From CANJQH01 sp031368515 (GTDB taxonomy: Bacteria; Chloroflexota; Anaerolineae; J036; Brachytrichaceae), in NCBI GenBank assembly GCA_031368515.1, contig JANMNW010000674.1, positions 4,309-68,308 on the forward strand: DNA of 64,000 nt. Direction: 5' to 3'. The notes beneath the pieces were generated by a model. That model was not told where the DNA came from and made no database searches. It was given only the letters and a program-made list of their open reading frames with translations. Positions 11,167 to 20,359 of this stretch are shown one piece after another. The stretch's first letter is position 1, and every line of letters starts with the position of its first letter. The position numbers and the translations under genes were made by a program.

Positions 11167-11591
11167 GGTATGTTCTTGATTAGCCTCCAGCAATTGCCAC
11201 TTGATTCACGCTCGCAGGCCAGCTCGTCCAAGAGCGTGCGCGCGAGAAATACGCCGTAGCCGCCTTCGTGCACGTCATCCAACGCGGGATCGGGCATCGC
11301 AGCGGGGTTGAATGGCGCGCCCGAATCGCGCAGCTCGATTTCGATGCGTCGCGGGCGCTGAAAAACCGACAGGGTCGCGCGGATGCGCTGACGTTCAGGA
11401 TCGCGCCCGCCCTTGTAGGCGTGCTCGACGATATTTACCGCAATTTCCTGGGCGGCCAGCTGCACGTTGTAGCAAATCGACTCGGCATCCTCGACGCCTT
11501 TCAACATGCGCAACGTGTCGGCGACGGCTTCGCGCAAATGCGCCACCTGTGACAGGCTTCCCGGAAGGTCGAGTTTCATTACTTCAGCCAT
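11163..11591 (-). CDS. RsbW-like serine kinase / anti-sigma factor
   Basis: 142 residues of the GHKL ATPase fold in its short, RsbW/SpoIIAB-like form: N box QLAAQEIAVNIVEHAY, G1 region IELRDSGAPFNP and G2-like HEGGYGVFLARTLLDE. Such proteins phosphorylate the STAS antagonist and bind a target such as a sigma factor. It starts 8 bases inside the end of the phosphatase gene and its stop overlaps the STAS start, so the three products are made together in fixed ratio. Confidence 0.92.
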   Translation of the reverse strand: MAEVMKLDLPGSLSQVAHLREAVADTLRMLKGVEDAESICYNVQLAAQEIAVNIVEHAYKGGRDPERQRIRATLSVFQRPRRIEIELRDSGAPFNPAAMPDPALDDVHEGGYGVFLARTLLDELACERESSGNCWRLIKNIP

Positions 11592-13089
11592 GGCGTTTGA
11601 TTACCAGCATTGTTTGATCATCCGACTGCTCGGCTGATCCAGAAAATCCGTGCACATCGCCCATCACCCGCGCGACAATGTCTCGCGCCGATCCAGGCGC
11701 ATGCAGCTCAATCGATTCCAGCAGGCGTTCGGTGCTGAACAGCTCGCCGCCCATATCCTTTGCCTCATTCAAGCCGTCGGATGTCACGCAAAGCACATCG
11801 CCCGGCTGCAGCCGCAGCGTGTGGTCGGCACACAGGTTGAAATCCAGAACGCCAACCGGCGGCGCATCGGCTTCCAGCAGCACAGCCCGGCCGCCGCTCG
11901 GACAGAAGACCACCGGCGAATGACCCGCGTTTGCATAAACCAGTTCGCCGCTCTTGGGCGAGTAGCGCCCGACAAACATGGTCGTGAACATGGCGTTGTT
12001 GGTCATGTCGTCATACAAATCCTCGTTGGTGCGGCCAAGCACCAACGCCGGCGTGGGTTCATGCATGAACTTTGCGTGCGTGCGCGTGGCGGTGCGAACC
12101 ACCGCCATCATCATGGCAGCCGGCATGCCCTTGCCTGACACATCGCCCACATAGAACATCAGGCCGCCATCCGGTTCAGGCATCAGGTCGTAGAAGTCGC
12201 CGCCCACATCGCGCGCGGGGGCCGAAAAGGTGGCGATGTCCAGTCCTGCAAACATCCGATCCAGGCTGGGCAGCAGGCGCGCCTGCACATCGCGGGCCAG
12301 CTGCATTTCGGCGCCCAGCCGCGCCTGGCGCAGGTTGTCCTGATATAGCAGCGCGTTTTCCAGATAGGCGCTGGTGCGGTCGGCGATCGCCCCGATCAAT
12401 TTCACATCCGGCGATCCAAACACGCCGCGCGCGCTATCGGCGACGCCGACCACACAATACACGTCCTTGCGCACGCGAAAGCGCTTGAGGTAGAGCGAGT
12501 GTACGCCAGGGGGCAGCGCATCGCGCGCAGGCAGCCATTCGCCCGCCTCGCCGCCGGCACAGCGCGCGCGGATGACTTCCAGCGCCGCGGTGCTGAGCTG
12601 GCCGCCCGGTGATTGCACCAGCGACGTCACGGCAACGCCGTCGCTCATCGCCGCAAACCCGGAGCGCGCATGAACCAGCCTGGCGGCTTCGCCTGCCGTA
12701 TGTGTGAGCATCTCTTCGGCATTCAGATACAGCCGCGTCGACTGCGCCATGTCATATAGCGCCAGCAACTGATCCTGGCTTTCGACCAGGTCGCCGGTCA
12801 TGACATCCAGATCGTTCTCCAGGCGGCTGATCGCGCCAAGCGTGCGCGCATCGAGATTCAGGCGCGCTTCGCTCCATATCGGCAGCGCCCCGCTCACGCG
12901 AAGGCGCGTGCGCGTGCCAGCGATCATCGGAGATTCAATGCTAGCCGCATCGCCCACGCCCGCAGCGCCCCACAGCTGGCGGCACTGGCCGTCGTCGATC
13001 AGCGCGAAGCTCGCCGCACCCGCCGCAAGCCAGAATTGCGCTTGCGCATCAAGCTCGCGTCTCTGACCGGATAGCAGTGAGTTTGGCAT
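11584..13089 (-). CDS. GAF-like plus PP2C/SpoIIE serine phosphatase (RsbU-like)
   Basis: 501 residues. An N-terminal region with a GAF-like segment (about 110-255, LYLNAEEMLTHTAGEAARLV onwards) precedes a linker helix with LARDVQARLLPS and a SpoIIE-type phosphatase domain (about 290-501). Metal-binding motifs are visible: DVGGDFYDL, VGDVSGKGMPAAMMM and CVTSDGLNEA. Its role is to dephosphorylate STAS proteins; two STAS genes flank it (10816-11166 and 13131-13469). The signal sensed by the GAF-like part is unknown. The C-terminus (MLVIKRHG) overlaps the kinase start. Confidence 0.9.
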   Translation of the reverse strand: MPNSLLSGQRRELDAQAQFWLAAGAASFALIDDGQCRQLWGAAGVGDAASIESPMIAGTRTRLRVSGALPIWSEARLNLDARTLGAISRLENDLDVMTGDLVESQDQLLALYDMAQSTRLYLNAEEMLTHTAGEAARLVHARSGFAAMSDGVAVTSLVQSPGGQLSTAALEVIRARCAGGEAGEWLPARDALPPGVHSLYLKRFRVRKDVYCVVGVADSARGVFGSPDVKLIGAIADRTSAYLENALLYQDNLRQARLGAEMQLARDVQARLLPSLDRMFAGLDIATFSAPARDVGGDFYDLMPEPDGGLMFYVGDVSGKGMPAAMMMAVVRTATRTHAKFMHEPTPALVLGRTNEDLYDDMTNNAMFTTMFVGRYSPKSGELVYANAGHSPVVFCPSGGRAVLLEADAPPVGVLDFNLCADHTLRLQPGDVLCVTSDGLNEAKDMGGELFSTERLLESIELHAPGSARDIVARVMGDVHGFSGSAEQSDDQTMLVIKRHG

Positions 13090-13130
13090 GATGACAGTGT
13101 GACGCGTGGATCTCGTATCGTGTCTGAACT

Positions 13131-13469
13131 TCAGTTTCTGCGGAAGGACAGCGCGGCCACGCCTTCCTGCTCAGAAATGGCAATTGGAAAGGCGCGATCC
13201 AGACGCGTCAATTCAAAAATGATGCGCACCGGCTGAGCCACGCAGCTCAACGCAAGCTCGCCGCCGCGCTCGCGGCAGTGCTTCATCTGCTGCACCAGCA
13301 ACGACAGCGCCGACGAGTCCAAAAAGTTCACGCCGGTCAGGTTGACCACGGCTTTGGCCGGCTTATTGGCATCGAACCAGGCGCGCACCTGCGGCACCTC
13401 GTATGCGTCAAAGCGGCCGCTCAGGCGCACGACGGGCACGCCTTCAAGATGAGTTGATTCTACTTTCAT
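13131..13469 (-). CDS. Second STAS-domain anti-sigma factor antagonist
   Basis: 112 residues beginning MKVESTHLEGVPVVRLSGRF, with the phosphorylatable Ser in GVNFLDSSALSLL. ATG 13469 is preceded by AAGGAG with ideal spacing, so the longer open frame (to 13514) is not used. It lies 41 bases upstream of the phosphatase gene. A second antagonist next to the same kinase-phosphatase pair suggests two inputs or two outputs for the switch. Confidence 0.92.
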   Translation of the reverse strand: MKVESTHLEGVPVVRLSGRFDAYEVPQVRAWFDANKPAKAVVNLTGVNFLDSSALSLLVQQMKHCRERGGELALSCVAQPVRIIFELTRLDRAFPIAISEQEGVAALSFRRN

Positions 13470-13522
13470 GTTCGGTGTCTCCTTGGGCTTCATTAATCGG
13501 CCGCAGGGCCGCACTACACAGT

Positions 13523-14737
13523 TCAGGCTGGCAACGGCTGGCTGCGATTGCGCTCGCCAATCAGCCGCTCGAAATGCAGCAGATACCAGTCCACGACTTC
13601 GTCCATGGGCAGGCCGCGCGCGGCGCGATAGTTGCGCAACCCCATTTGCTTGCGATGCTCCGGGTAGTCGATGATCTTGCCGATCGCGTGGGCCAGGCTG
13701 TTGGCGTCATCGGGGTCAAAGAACTCGCCGGTGTATCCCTCTTCTGCAACCAGCTCGGCCAGATCGCCGATGCGCGGCAGCACCACAGCCTTGGCGTAGT
13801 CGCCGGCTTGATGCAGCACGCCGCTGCTGCCGGTGGTGCTGGTGTACGGAAACACCACAACCGCCGCCTCGCCAAAGATTCGCCGCACGTCCTCTTCCGG
13901 CACATAGCCGGTAAAGCGAACGTTTTCCACATCGCTATAGCGCTGGCGCATGGATTCGAGATAGCCCGCCGCGTTGGGCGAGTCTGTGCCCGCAATCACC
14001 AGTTCCAACTTCGGCCGGGCGCTGCTCTGCATCAGGCTAAACGCCTCAATCAGCCGCTCCACCCGCTTGTATGTGCCAAACTTGCCAAAAGTCATGATCT
14101 GCAGCGGGCCGGGCGGCAGCTCAAGCGAAGGCGGCGGCGACTCGTCAAACGAGCCATGCGGCGCCAGAAGCGCATTGTCCACGCCATATTTCGCGCGCAA
14201 AATCTCTACGTACTTGGGGATGGTCAGCGCAACCATATCGGCGCTAAGCAGCATGCGCGTGGCGGCATTGCCAAATATGCGGATGGCCGATTCCATGAGC
14301 TTGTTGCCGCCGAACCCTGCATTTTTGAGATCGACCGTCTCCATGATGTTGTGCAACAGCACGATCGTGGGCAGGCCAAGCTGTTTGACCAGCCAGGGCG
14401 CGCTCAGCCCGAGTGACGCCGGCACTTTCCCCCGGCCAAAGCTGGCGAACTGAATGTTGAACAACACGGCATCGGGCTTGTGCTTGCTCACCGCATTGCG
14501 AATGCGCCAGGCGTTGTCGATGGCGTCGAAACGCCAGCACGGATCGACGGTCACCTTGGCGCCGGGCCCGTCAAACACATACTGCTTGCCGGCGGGCAGC
14601 TCGTCGCCAAGCAGGATCAATTCGTCCACTTCCGGCTTGCGGCGCAGATAGCGGAAGAAGTGAAAGGCATATTCGGTCAGCGATCCGCTGCTGGGCGGAT
14701 GCGCGGTGACGACGGCGATGCGAAGCGTTGGTGGCAT
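13523..14737 (-). CDS. Family 1-type glycosyltransferase (GT-B fold)
   Basis: 404 residues. The C-terminal half has the usual nucleotide-sugar domain: IMTFGKFGTYKRVERLIEAF, LELVIAGTDSP, VRFTGYVPEEDVRRIFGEA and the acceptor-side VVFPYTSTTGSSGVLHQAGDYAKAV split by short loops. The N-terminus (RIAVVTAHPPSSGSLTEYAF) is the typical glycine-poor donor-domain start. Adjacent to a family 2 transferase gene, 31 bases away. Probably cytoplasmic, adding a sugar to a lipid-linked or soluble acceptor; specificity cannot be read. Confidence 0.88.
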   Translation of the reverse strand: MPPTLRIAVVTAHPPSSGSLTEYAFHFFRYLRRKPEVDELILLGDELPAGKQYVFDGPGAKVTVDPCWRFDAIDNAWRIRNAVSKHKPDAVLFNIQFASFGRGKVPASLGLSAPWLVKQLGLPTIVLLHNIMETVDLKNAGFGGNKLMESAIRIFGNAATRMLLSADMVALTIPKYVEILRAKYGVDNALLAPHGSFDESPPPSLELPPGPLQIMTFGKFGTYKRVERLIEAFSLMQSSARPKLELVIAGTDSPNAAGYLESMRQRYSDVENVRFTGYVPEEDVRRIFGEAAVVVFPYTSTTGSSGVLHQAGDYAKAVVLPRIGDLAELVAEEGYTGEFFDPDDANSLAHAIGKIIDYPEHRKQMGLRNYRAARGLPMDEVVDWYLLHFERLIGERNRSQPLPA

Positions 14738-14768
14738 GGTGGTAATTGTGATGGTTGATCGCTAACGT

Positions 14769-15542
14769 TCAGGCGGCTTGCGGGTAAATGCCGCGCCAGT
14801 TGTTGCGGAGAATGGTGACCATGTCCGTCAGAAAGCGGCGCGACTCTTTGACAGCATCGACCTTTGAGCCGGGTGAATCGACCCAGGTCACCGGCACTTC
14901 AGCCACACGCCAGTCCCACTTCGCGGCCAGAAAGAGATGCTCCAAATCGAATGAAAAGCCGTTGATCGTCTGGGCTTGATACAGCTTTGCCGCCGCCGCG
15001 GCGGTGTACATCTTAAATCCGCACTGCGTGTCGCGTACGCCGATGCGCAGCACGTTTTGCACGAGGAAGCGCAGCGTGCCGCTCATGACGCGCCTCACCA
15101 GCTTGCGATTGGATTCACCCGCGCCTTTCGCCGCACGCGAGCCCACGGCAACGTCGTAGCCTTCATCGGCCAGCTTTGCCAGCAGCCGGCTCAACTCCTC
15201 AATTGGCGTGGAGTTGTCCGCATCCGCGAACAGCCGATAGCGCCCGCGCGCGGCCAGCATGCCGCGGCGCACCGCGCTGCCCTTGCCGCCATTGCGCTCG
15301 GCTTCGACCACGCACAAATTGGCCAGCCCCAGGCCCTTGCACAAGGCAACCGTGTCATCCTTCGAGCCATCATCGGTAATGATCAATTCCCAGTCAATGC
15401 CGAGATCGCACACATGCGACGCAATCGCGCCGATGGTCGGCACAATGCGCATCGCTTCGTTGTATGCAGGCACCACGATGGAAAGGTAAGGTTCTCCTTT
15501 CAAGGGCTGTGTTTTCCAGCTTTGATAGTTTTCGTATGACAT
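14769..15542 (-). CDS. Family 2 glycosyltransferase, dolichyl-phosphate glucosyltransferase-like
   Basis: 257 residues with the GT-A motifs of the Alg5/DPM subgroup: YLSIVVPAYNEAMRI, ELIITDDGSKDDT, the DxD region LFADADNSTPIEEL and a QCGFKMY segment near 165. It probably transfers a hexose from a nucleotide donor to polyprenyl phosphate. ATG 15542 gives the normal N-terminus; the open frame continues upstream to 15620 without similarity. It is the first gene of the leftward-transcribed block reaching 5658. Confidence 0.88.
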   Translation of the reverse strand: MSYENYQSWKTQPLKGEPYLSIVVPAYNEAMRIVPTIGAIASHVCDLGIDWELIITDDGSKDDTVALCKGLGLANLCVVEAERNGGKGSAVRRGMLAARGRYRLFADADNSTPIEELSRLLAKLADEGYDVAVGSRAAKGAGESNRKLVRRVMSGTLRFLVQNVLRIGVRDTQCGFKMYTAAAAAKLYQAQTINGFSFDLEHLFLAAKWDWRVAEVPVTWVDSPGSKVDAVKESRRFLTDMVTILRNNWRGIYPQAA

Positions 15543-15930
15543 GGGTCGACACTCAGATGGACTTGAGAATTCAGTATCAGCCTTGGAGCGATCATAGGAT
15601 CTAGGCGCACGCGACGGCATTGGGCCATGGGTTGATACTGCACCGCGCCTGTGGTCCGAAGGTTGTCAAACGGCCGATCCCGGCTCCGCCTTGCAGCCGA
15701 GATGCGCGCAGGGCAATCGTCGATAATCACACAAGGGTCTACGACTGCGCATGGACGGCGCACTACACCCATGATGAGTACACCGCGTTCGCAAGGGCTT
15801 TGCAAAACGGCGGATCGATCGATGGGATGCGTTGCCTGGGCGGGGCACGCGGCAAGACTTTGGTCGCGTCGCGCGAAATAGTTCTATCGACGCTGTATGC
15901 GCGGCGTCGCATCGAGATAATCAGCAGCAC
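15543..15930. other. 388-base divergent intergenic region
   Basis: Separates the family 2 glycosyltransferase (leftward) from the M4 protease (rightward) and so must hold both promoters. A TATGAT hexamer on the minus strand (plus bases 15591-15596) is a possible -10 for the leftward block, but no good -35 lies at the right distance. Open frames cross the region on both strands but have no recognisable protein features and no ribosome binding sites. No convincing hairpin or repeat was seen. Confidence 0.4.
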
Positions 15931-18447
15931 ATGCGCCACCTTCACGCCACGCTCAGCCTGATGACCGCCGCGGTGATACTGCTTTGGTCGCAACGCGCGG
16001 CCTCGGCGCCGCCGCAACCGGAAGGCGTGGCGAAACTGTCGGCGGCGGCGGGCGCGCCGCTGCGCGCCATCGCGCGCGCGACGAACGCGCCCGGCCAGCC
16101 GCCCGAACCGTTGCGTTTTCTCGGCGCAGATCCATCACATGCCATTCCCGTCGCAGCCGGCGGACTGGGCGCCAGCCCCGGTCCGGAAGCCATCGCCCGC
16201 GCGTTTTTGCGCCAGAACGGCGCTCTGTTTGGCGTTCGCGATGAAGCTTCCGAGTTGCGCACGCTGCGCGTGCGTTCGACTGCCGCATCATCCGGCGAAA
16301 CGCGCGGCAGTGCGCGATTCCAACAGCTGCACAAAGGCCTGCCCGTGCTTGGCGCCGAAATGGTCGTGCAAACCAAGTCGGCCGGCGGCAAGTCGCACGT
16401 CGTTTCGACCCTCAGTCGTTTCGTGACAGGCGCGCCGCCTGCCAGCCTCGCGCCGTCGGTCAATGCTGCGGATGCCGGCGGCATCGCGCGCGCGGTGGTG
16501 GCCAAGCATCAGCACGTGCCGGAAAGCATCCTGCGCGATTCCAACGCGGGCCTATGGCTCTACAACCCCAGCGTGTTTGGCTATGGGCGAAACGTCATGT
16601 CGCTCATCTGGAAGATCGATGTCAAAGCCCAGGACCTGTTGAGCACGCCAGTGCGCGATTGGGTCTTCGTCGATGCGCGCACCGGACGCGTGCTGTTGCG
16701 CATCAGCCAGATACACGCCGCGCTCGACCGGCGCGTGTATGACAACAACAATTCGACCGCCTTTGGCCTTCCTGGCAGCGGTCCGGTCCGCACCGAAGGC
16801 GCGCCGGCCACCGGCAACATTGACGCGGACAACGCCTACACATTTACCGGCGACGCCTACAACTTTTTCTTCCAGCAGTTTGGGCGGAACAGCCTGGACG
16901 ACAACGGCATGCCGTTGACCACCACTGTCCGCTATTGCGCCGCCGGAGCAAGCTGTCCCTATGGCAACGCATTTTGGAACGGTGAACAGATGGTTTTTGG
17001 CGCCGGCTTTGTGGTCGATGATGTCACCGCGCATGAGCTCACCCACGGAGTGACGCAGTATGAATCCGGGCTGTTCTACTACATGCAATCGGGCGCGATC
17101 AATGAGGCATTGTCCGACATTTTCGGCGAATTTGTCGACATGACCAACGGCCAGGGCAACGACTCACCGGCAGTCACTTGGAAGATGGGCGAAGATATGA
17201 CCATCGGCACGCTGCGCGACATGCGCGATCCAACTGTGTTCAACGACCCGGACAAGATGACCAGCTCGCTCTATGTGTGCGGCGCCACGGACAGCGGAGG
17301 CGTGCACAGCAACAGCGGCATCGCCAACAAAGCCACCTATCTGATGGTCAATGGCGACAGCTTCAATGGCGTGACCGTCACCGGCATCGGCATGACCAAA
17401 ACCGCGGCCGTCTGGTATGAGGCCTCGACCAGCCTGCTCACCTCCGCCAGCGACTACGCCGATCTCAGCAGCGCACTTGAACAGGCATGCGTCAACCGAA
17501 TCGGCAGCGCGGGCATCGGCGCCGGCGATTGCGACGACGTGCGCAACGCGCTACGGGCGGTCGAAATGCATTCGCAGCCGTCGTTGTGCGCCGCGCCGGA
17601 AGCGCCGGTGTGCCCGCCCGGAACCACACAGCAATCGATCTTCATGGACAACCTTGAAAACGCCGCGTCCGGCCACTGGGTCGCCGGCGGCATTGTGGGC
17701 GGCACGCACTGGTATTACCCGCAAAACACACACAACTATGCCGACTTCGACGCGACCTACGCCACCAGCGGTGTGCGCAATTTTTTTGGCGACGATATCA
17801 ACATCCGCTCCGATTCCTTCATCGCCACGTCCGCGTCAATTGCCTTGCCGGCTGGCAGTCAGGTTTACCTGCGCTTCAACCACGCCTATGGTTTCGAATA
17901 CGCCGCGGCAAACAACTATGACGGCGGCATGCTTGAATACAGCCTCGACGGCGGCGCGAGCTGGCTGCCGACTACGGGACTTGCCAGCGTCAACGGCTAC
18001 GGCGGCGCCCTGTATGCCACGTCCGGAAACCCGCTGGCCGGGCGTCAAGCTTTTGTCGGCCAAAGCAACGGCTATATCAGCAGCCGCTTTGATCTGAGCC
18101 CCTTGGCCGGACAATCCGTGCGCCTGCGCTTTCGCATCGGCACGGACACCAACGTCGGCGACTTTGGCTGGTTTATCGACGATGTGAATGTGTATCGCTG
18201 CGCCGCTCCGGGCGATCCAACGCTGACTCCCACCCATACAGCCACTCCCGCGAGCACCGCGACAGCGACCGCCACTCCAACGGTCACGTCGACCGTGACA
18301 TCCACTGGCACAGTCACAATCACTGCCACACCCACAATCAGTGTGACACTTTCGGACACGCCAACGCCAATGCCTACCGAGACCGCGATTCCCACAGCCA
18401 CGGCTGTGCTGCTGCCGCGCGCCGCCCTGCCGATGGTAATGCGCTAG
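15931..18447 (+). CDS. Secreted thermolysin-like (M4) metalloprotease with C-terminal beta domain and LPxV tail
   Basis: 838 residues. A signal peptide (MRHLHATLSLMTAAVILLW, cleavage near SAA) is followed by an FTP-type propeptide (FQQLHKGLPVLGAEMVV) and an M4 catalytic domain: His368-Glu369-x-x-His372 (AHELTHGVTQ), third zinc ligand Glu392 (INEALSD) and His459 in GGVHSNSGIANKA. After about residue 560 comes a MAM/immune-inhibitor-A-like beta domain (DNLENAASGHWVAGG to WFIDDVNVYRC). A Thr/Pro-rich stretch of about 55 residues follows, and the protein ends LPRAALPMVMR. The last two elements suggest attachment to, or passage through, the cell envelope. ATG 15931 was chosen because it begins the signal peptide. 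Confidence 0.93.
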   Translation: MRHLHATLSLMTAAVILLWSQRAASAPPQPEGVAKLSAAAGAPLRAIARATNAPGQPPEPLRFLGADPSHAIPVAAGGLGASPGPEAIARAFLRQNGALFGVRDEASELRTLRVRSTAASSGETRGSARFQQLHKGLPVLGAEMVVQTKSAGGKSHVVSTLSRFVTGAPPASLAPSVNAADAGGIARAVVAKHQHVPESILRDSNAGLWLYNPSVFGYGRNVMSLIWKIDVKAQDLLSTPVRDWVFVDARTGRVLLRISQIHAALDRRVYDNNNSTAFGLPGSGPVRTEGAPATGNIDADNAYTFTGDAYNFFFQQFGRNSLDDNGMPLTTTVRYCAAGASCPYGNAFWNGEQMVFGAGFVVDDVTAHELTHGVTQYESGLFYYMQSGAINEALSDIFGEFVDMTNGQGNDSPAVTWKMGEDMTIGTLRDMRDPTVFNDPDKMTSSLYVCGATDSGGVHSNSGIANKATYLMVNGDSFNGVTVTGIGMTKTAAVWYEASTSLLTSASDYADLSSALEQACVNRIGSAGIGAGDCDDVRNALRAVEMHSQPSLCAAPEAPVCPPGTTQQSIFMDNLENAASGHWVAGGIVGGTHWYYPQNTHNYADFDATYATSGVRNFFGDDINIRSDSFIATSASIALPAGSQVYLRFNHAYGFEYAAANNYDGGMLEYSLDGGASWLPTTGLASVNGYGGALYATSGNPLAGRQAFVGQSNGYISSRFDLSPLAGQSVRLRFRIGTDTNVGDFGWFIDDVNVYRCAAPGDPTLTPTHTATPASTATATATPTVTSTVTSTGTVTITATPTISVTLSDTPTPMPTETAIPTATAVLLPRAALPMVMR

Positions 18448-18718
18448 AACTCACCCGATGACATCTGTTGCGCCGCCCTTGACGCATCAGTGACATGCCG
18501 AACTGCAATGCCATTACCCGGATGTCACAATGCCGGCATGTGCGCGGCGGCAGGAACGGAAAAACCATATCGAATAAAAAAATCTGCTGCGCGACTTCCA
18601 TCAGACCGTCTCGCGGGGCAATGCGCCGGATGACCTGGCGCGCGTTGACACAGCTTGCCGCTCGGCTGTGCCAGAAAAAGCGCTCAGCCTAGTAATCGGT
18701 CCAGTCAAGAAATTCAAG
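18448..18718. other. Intergenic region between convergent genes
   Basis: Lies between the end of the protease gene and the sulfur operon terminator. GACATGCCG near 18491 and CGGCATGT near 18534 are complementary but 35 bases apart. A 65-codon open frame at 18495-18692 has an Arg/Cys-rich product with no similarity that I recognise and no ribosome binding site. Nothing else was seen. Confidence 0.4.
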
Positions 18719-18767
18719 CGCCGAAATCACCATCCCCGCGAAGATGGCGGGGATGATGATTTCGGCG
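18719..18767 (-). terminator. Strong 21-bp hairpin, probable transcription terminator of the sulfur operon
   Basis: Arms 18719-18739 and 18747-18767 (CGCCGAAATCA then CATCCCCGC against its complement) pair over 21 bp with one mismatch and a 7-base loop. It sits 27-75 bases beyond the DsrE-like stop codon, in the direction of transcription of that operon. There is no long T-run, only an AT-rich AATTTCTT 8-15 bases past the stem on the minus strand, so it may act by RNA stability or together with Rho. It could also stop read-through from the protease gene on the other strand. Confidence 0.65.
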
Positions 18768-18793
18768 AGAAAAAGCTTTCCTTCGACGGGCCG

Positions 18794-19294
18794 CTAGATG
18801 AAAATCACCTGCGCGCCTTCGGTCATGTCCATGAAATCGCCGGCAGTGACGATGCCTTCCACGCCGTCGACAAAGTCTTCTTTCGTCAGTCCAAACATGT
18901 CGACGGACATTTTGCACGCATACATTTTTGCGCCGCCGTCGAGCAGCATCTGAATGTACTCGCTCACCGTTGGAATCTCCAGCGAGGCCATCTTGTCCTT
19001 CATCACTTTGGTGGCCATGGCGGTCATACCGGGCAGAACGGCCAGCGCGTTGGGGATGCCAAGATGCCCGGGCACGCCCATCATGTCCATCTTCATGCTC
19101 GTGTGTCCGACGGGCGCAAGCTCCAAGTGATCCTGGCGCGCCTTGTTGATGATGTCCATGCCCCAGAACGTAAAGAACATGGTCACATCGATGCCGTTGC
19201 CCAGCGCCGCCCAGCCCATCACCAGGGCCGGATAGGCCATGTCCAGATCGCCCTTCGAACAGATAAATGCGACTTTTCTATTGGATTCAGTCAT
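18794..19294 (-). CDS. DsrE/DsrF/DrsH-like sulfur-relay family protein
   Basis: 166 residues starting MTESNRKVAFICSKGDLDMA at ATG 19294, which has AGGAG 8 bases upstream; the frame extends further upstream only inside the neighbouring gene. The DsrE2-type features are FFTFWGMDIINK near 40 and the conserved cysteine in KMYACKMSVDMFGL near 127. Proteins of this group are thought to carry persulfide sulfur in oxidative sulfur metabolism; several are membrane-associated, but here only a moderately hydrophobic Met/Ala-rich segment is visible. It is the last gene of the operon with SQR, DUF1641 and TusE-like genes, suggesting it takes sulfane sulfur produced by sulfide oxidation. Confidence 0.85.
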   Translation of the reverse strand: MTESNRKVAFICSKGDLDMAYPALVMGWAALGNGIDVTMFFTFWGMDIINKARQDHLELAPVGHTSMKMDMMGVPGHLGIPNALAVLPGMTAMATKVMKDKMASLEIPTVSEYIQMLLDGGAKMYACKMSVDMFGLTKEDFVDGVEGIVTAGDFMDMTEGAQVIFI

Positions 19295-19305
19295 GATGCC
19301 ATCTC

Positions 19306-19623
19306 CTAAACGCAGCCTTCGGGTTTGCCCAAACCGGAGATCCGCGCCACTTTCTTGGCCGGTCCTTTCGGGAACAGCGCAAACATGTCTTTGGTGCTCA
19401 GTCCGGTTTGCGATGTGATGCGGCGCAGCGTCGGCGCCTTGCCGCTGGCCAGGCCGTCCGTGCGGCAAAACTCGATCACCTTCCAATGCGCCGGCGACAG
19501 CGCGGGTATGCCTTCCTCGGCCGCGACAGCGCTTGCAATGTCATTGTTCCACTCGTTCGGATCGGTCATAAAGCCTTCGTCGTTCACTTGAACGGTCTTT
19601 CCTGCAATCAATTTAGTAGCCAT
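19306..19623 (-). CDS. TusE/DsrC-family sulfur carrier, single-cysteine form
   Basis: 105 residues with the family pattern DEGFMTDPNEWNNDIA, LSPAHWKVIEF and a C-terminus KKVARISGLGKPEGCV. The penultimate Cys of DsrC (CysA) is present, but the position ten residues earlier, Cys in true DsrC, is Arg. It is therefore TusE-like or one of the related single-Cys carriers rather than the sulfite-reductase substrate DsrC. AGGAG lies 11 bases before the ATG. It probably accepts persulfide from a DsrE-like partner, whose gene starts 11 bases downstream. Confidence 0.9.
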   Translation of the reverse strand: MATKLIAGKTVQVNDEGFMTDPNEWNNDIASAVAAEEGIPALSPAHWKVIEFCRTDGLASGKAPTLRRITSQTGLSTKDMFALFPKGPAKKVARISGLGKPEGCV

Positions 19624-19667
19624 AGTTGAATCACTCCTGGGCCGCTTGCGCTTCCCAAAATCACCAC

Positions 19668-20357
19668 TCAGTTGTTGTGCGCCGCGCCTGCGCCTGCGGC
19701 GTTGCCGCCAATGCCGCCCACCACGCGCATGGCCAGTCCGAGCCCGCGCCGCACGTTTGGATCGCGCATCTGCGCGAGCAGTCCGCGATACGACACATCC
19801 ACGGGCGCTTCGGTCTCGCTTTCCGCCAGCGTCACGGTGGCGCGCAGGAAGTTCATTACTTCCGGCTGCGTCATCTGCTGCACGGTGCGCAGAATCAGCA
19901 CCACGTTGTCGCCCAGCTGGCGCACGTCGTCTTCGGTGAACGACGTGACAATCCTGTCGACGATGCGCGCGCCGCCGCGCGCAAACGTCATGTAACCGGC
20001 GCGGTCGAGCGCGTCCAACGATTCAGTCGCCTTGGCAAACGCGTCTTTGCCGATCGGACCGGCCACTTCGAGCAGGCCGGTCACGCTGTCAATCTGGTCC
20101 AGCGCGCTCTCGATATCCGGCAGATGCCTCAGCAGCTTCTTGACGACGCGCCCGATTACGCGAATGTCGGCCTCGGCCTGCACGTCTTCCAATTCGCGCG
20201 TCACCAGGCGCATCGCATCGCCGGCGATGGGCGACAGGTCGCGCCAAAGTTCGGCGCGGTTTTCGCGCTCTGCCGCATCGCGCCGCGTCAGCTCGGTTAG
20301 CGCGCGCACCTGCTCGCTCAGCGCGTCGATTTTGGTGTTCAGCTCTTGCAGTTCCAT
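19668..20357 (-). CDS. DUF1641 family protein
   Basis: 229 residues: an N-terminal coiled coil (LQELNTKIDALSEQVRALTE), a helical middle and a Gly/Ala-rich C-terminus (RRGLGLAMRVVGGIGGNAAG) that contains the short DUF1641 signature. Genes of this family are often found beside sulfide:quinone oxidoreductase or formate dehydrogenase genes; the molecular role is unknown, possibly membrane association of the oxidoreductase. ATG 20357 follows the SQR stop by two bases with GGAA upstream; a GTG at 20372 overlapping SQR is possible. Confidence 0.8.
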   Translation of the reverse strand: MELQELNTKIDALSEQVRALTELTRRDAAERENRAELWRDLSPIAGDAMRLVTRELEDVQAEADIRVIGRVVKKLLRHLPDIESALDQIDSVTGLLEVAGPIGKDAFAKATESLDALDRAGYMTFARGGARIVDRIVTSFTEDDVRQLGDNVVLILRTVQQMTQPEVMNFLRATVTLAESETEAPVDVSYRGLLAQMRDPNVRRGLGLAMRVVGGIGGNAAGAGAAHNN

Positions 20358-20359
20358 GA

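Noticed and set aside
18495..18692. 65-codon open frame between the protease and sulfur operon
   Set aside because: No ribosome binding site, unusual Arg/Cys-rich composition and ends near the terminator hairpin; not supported as a gene.
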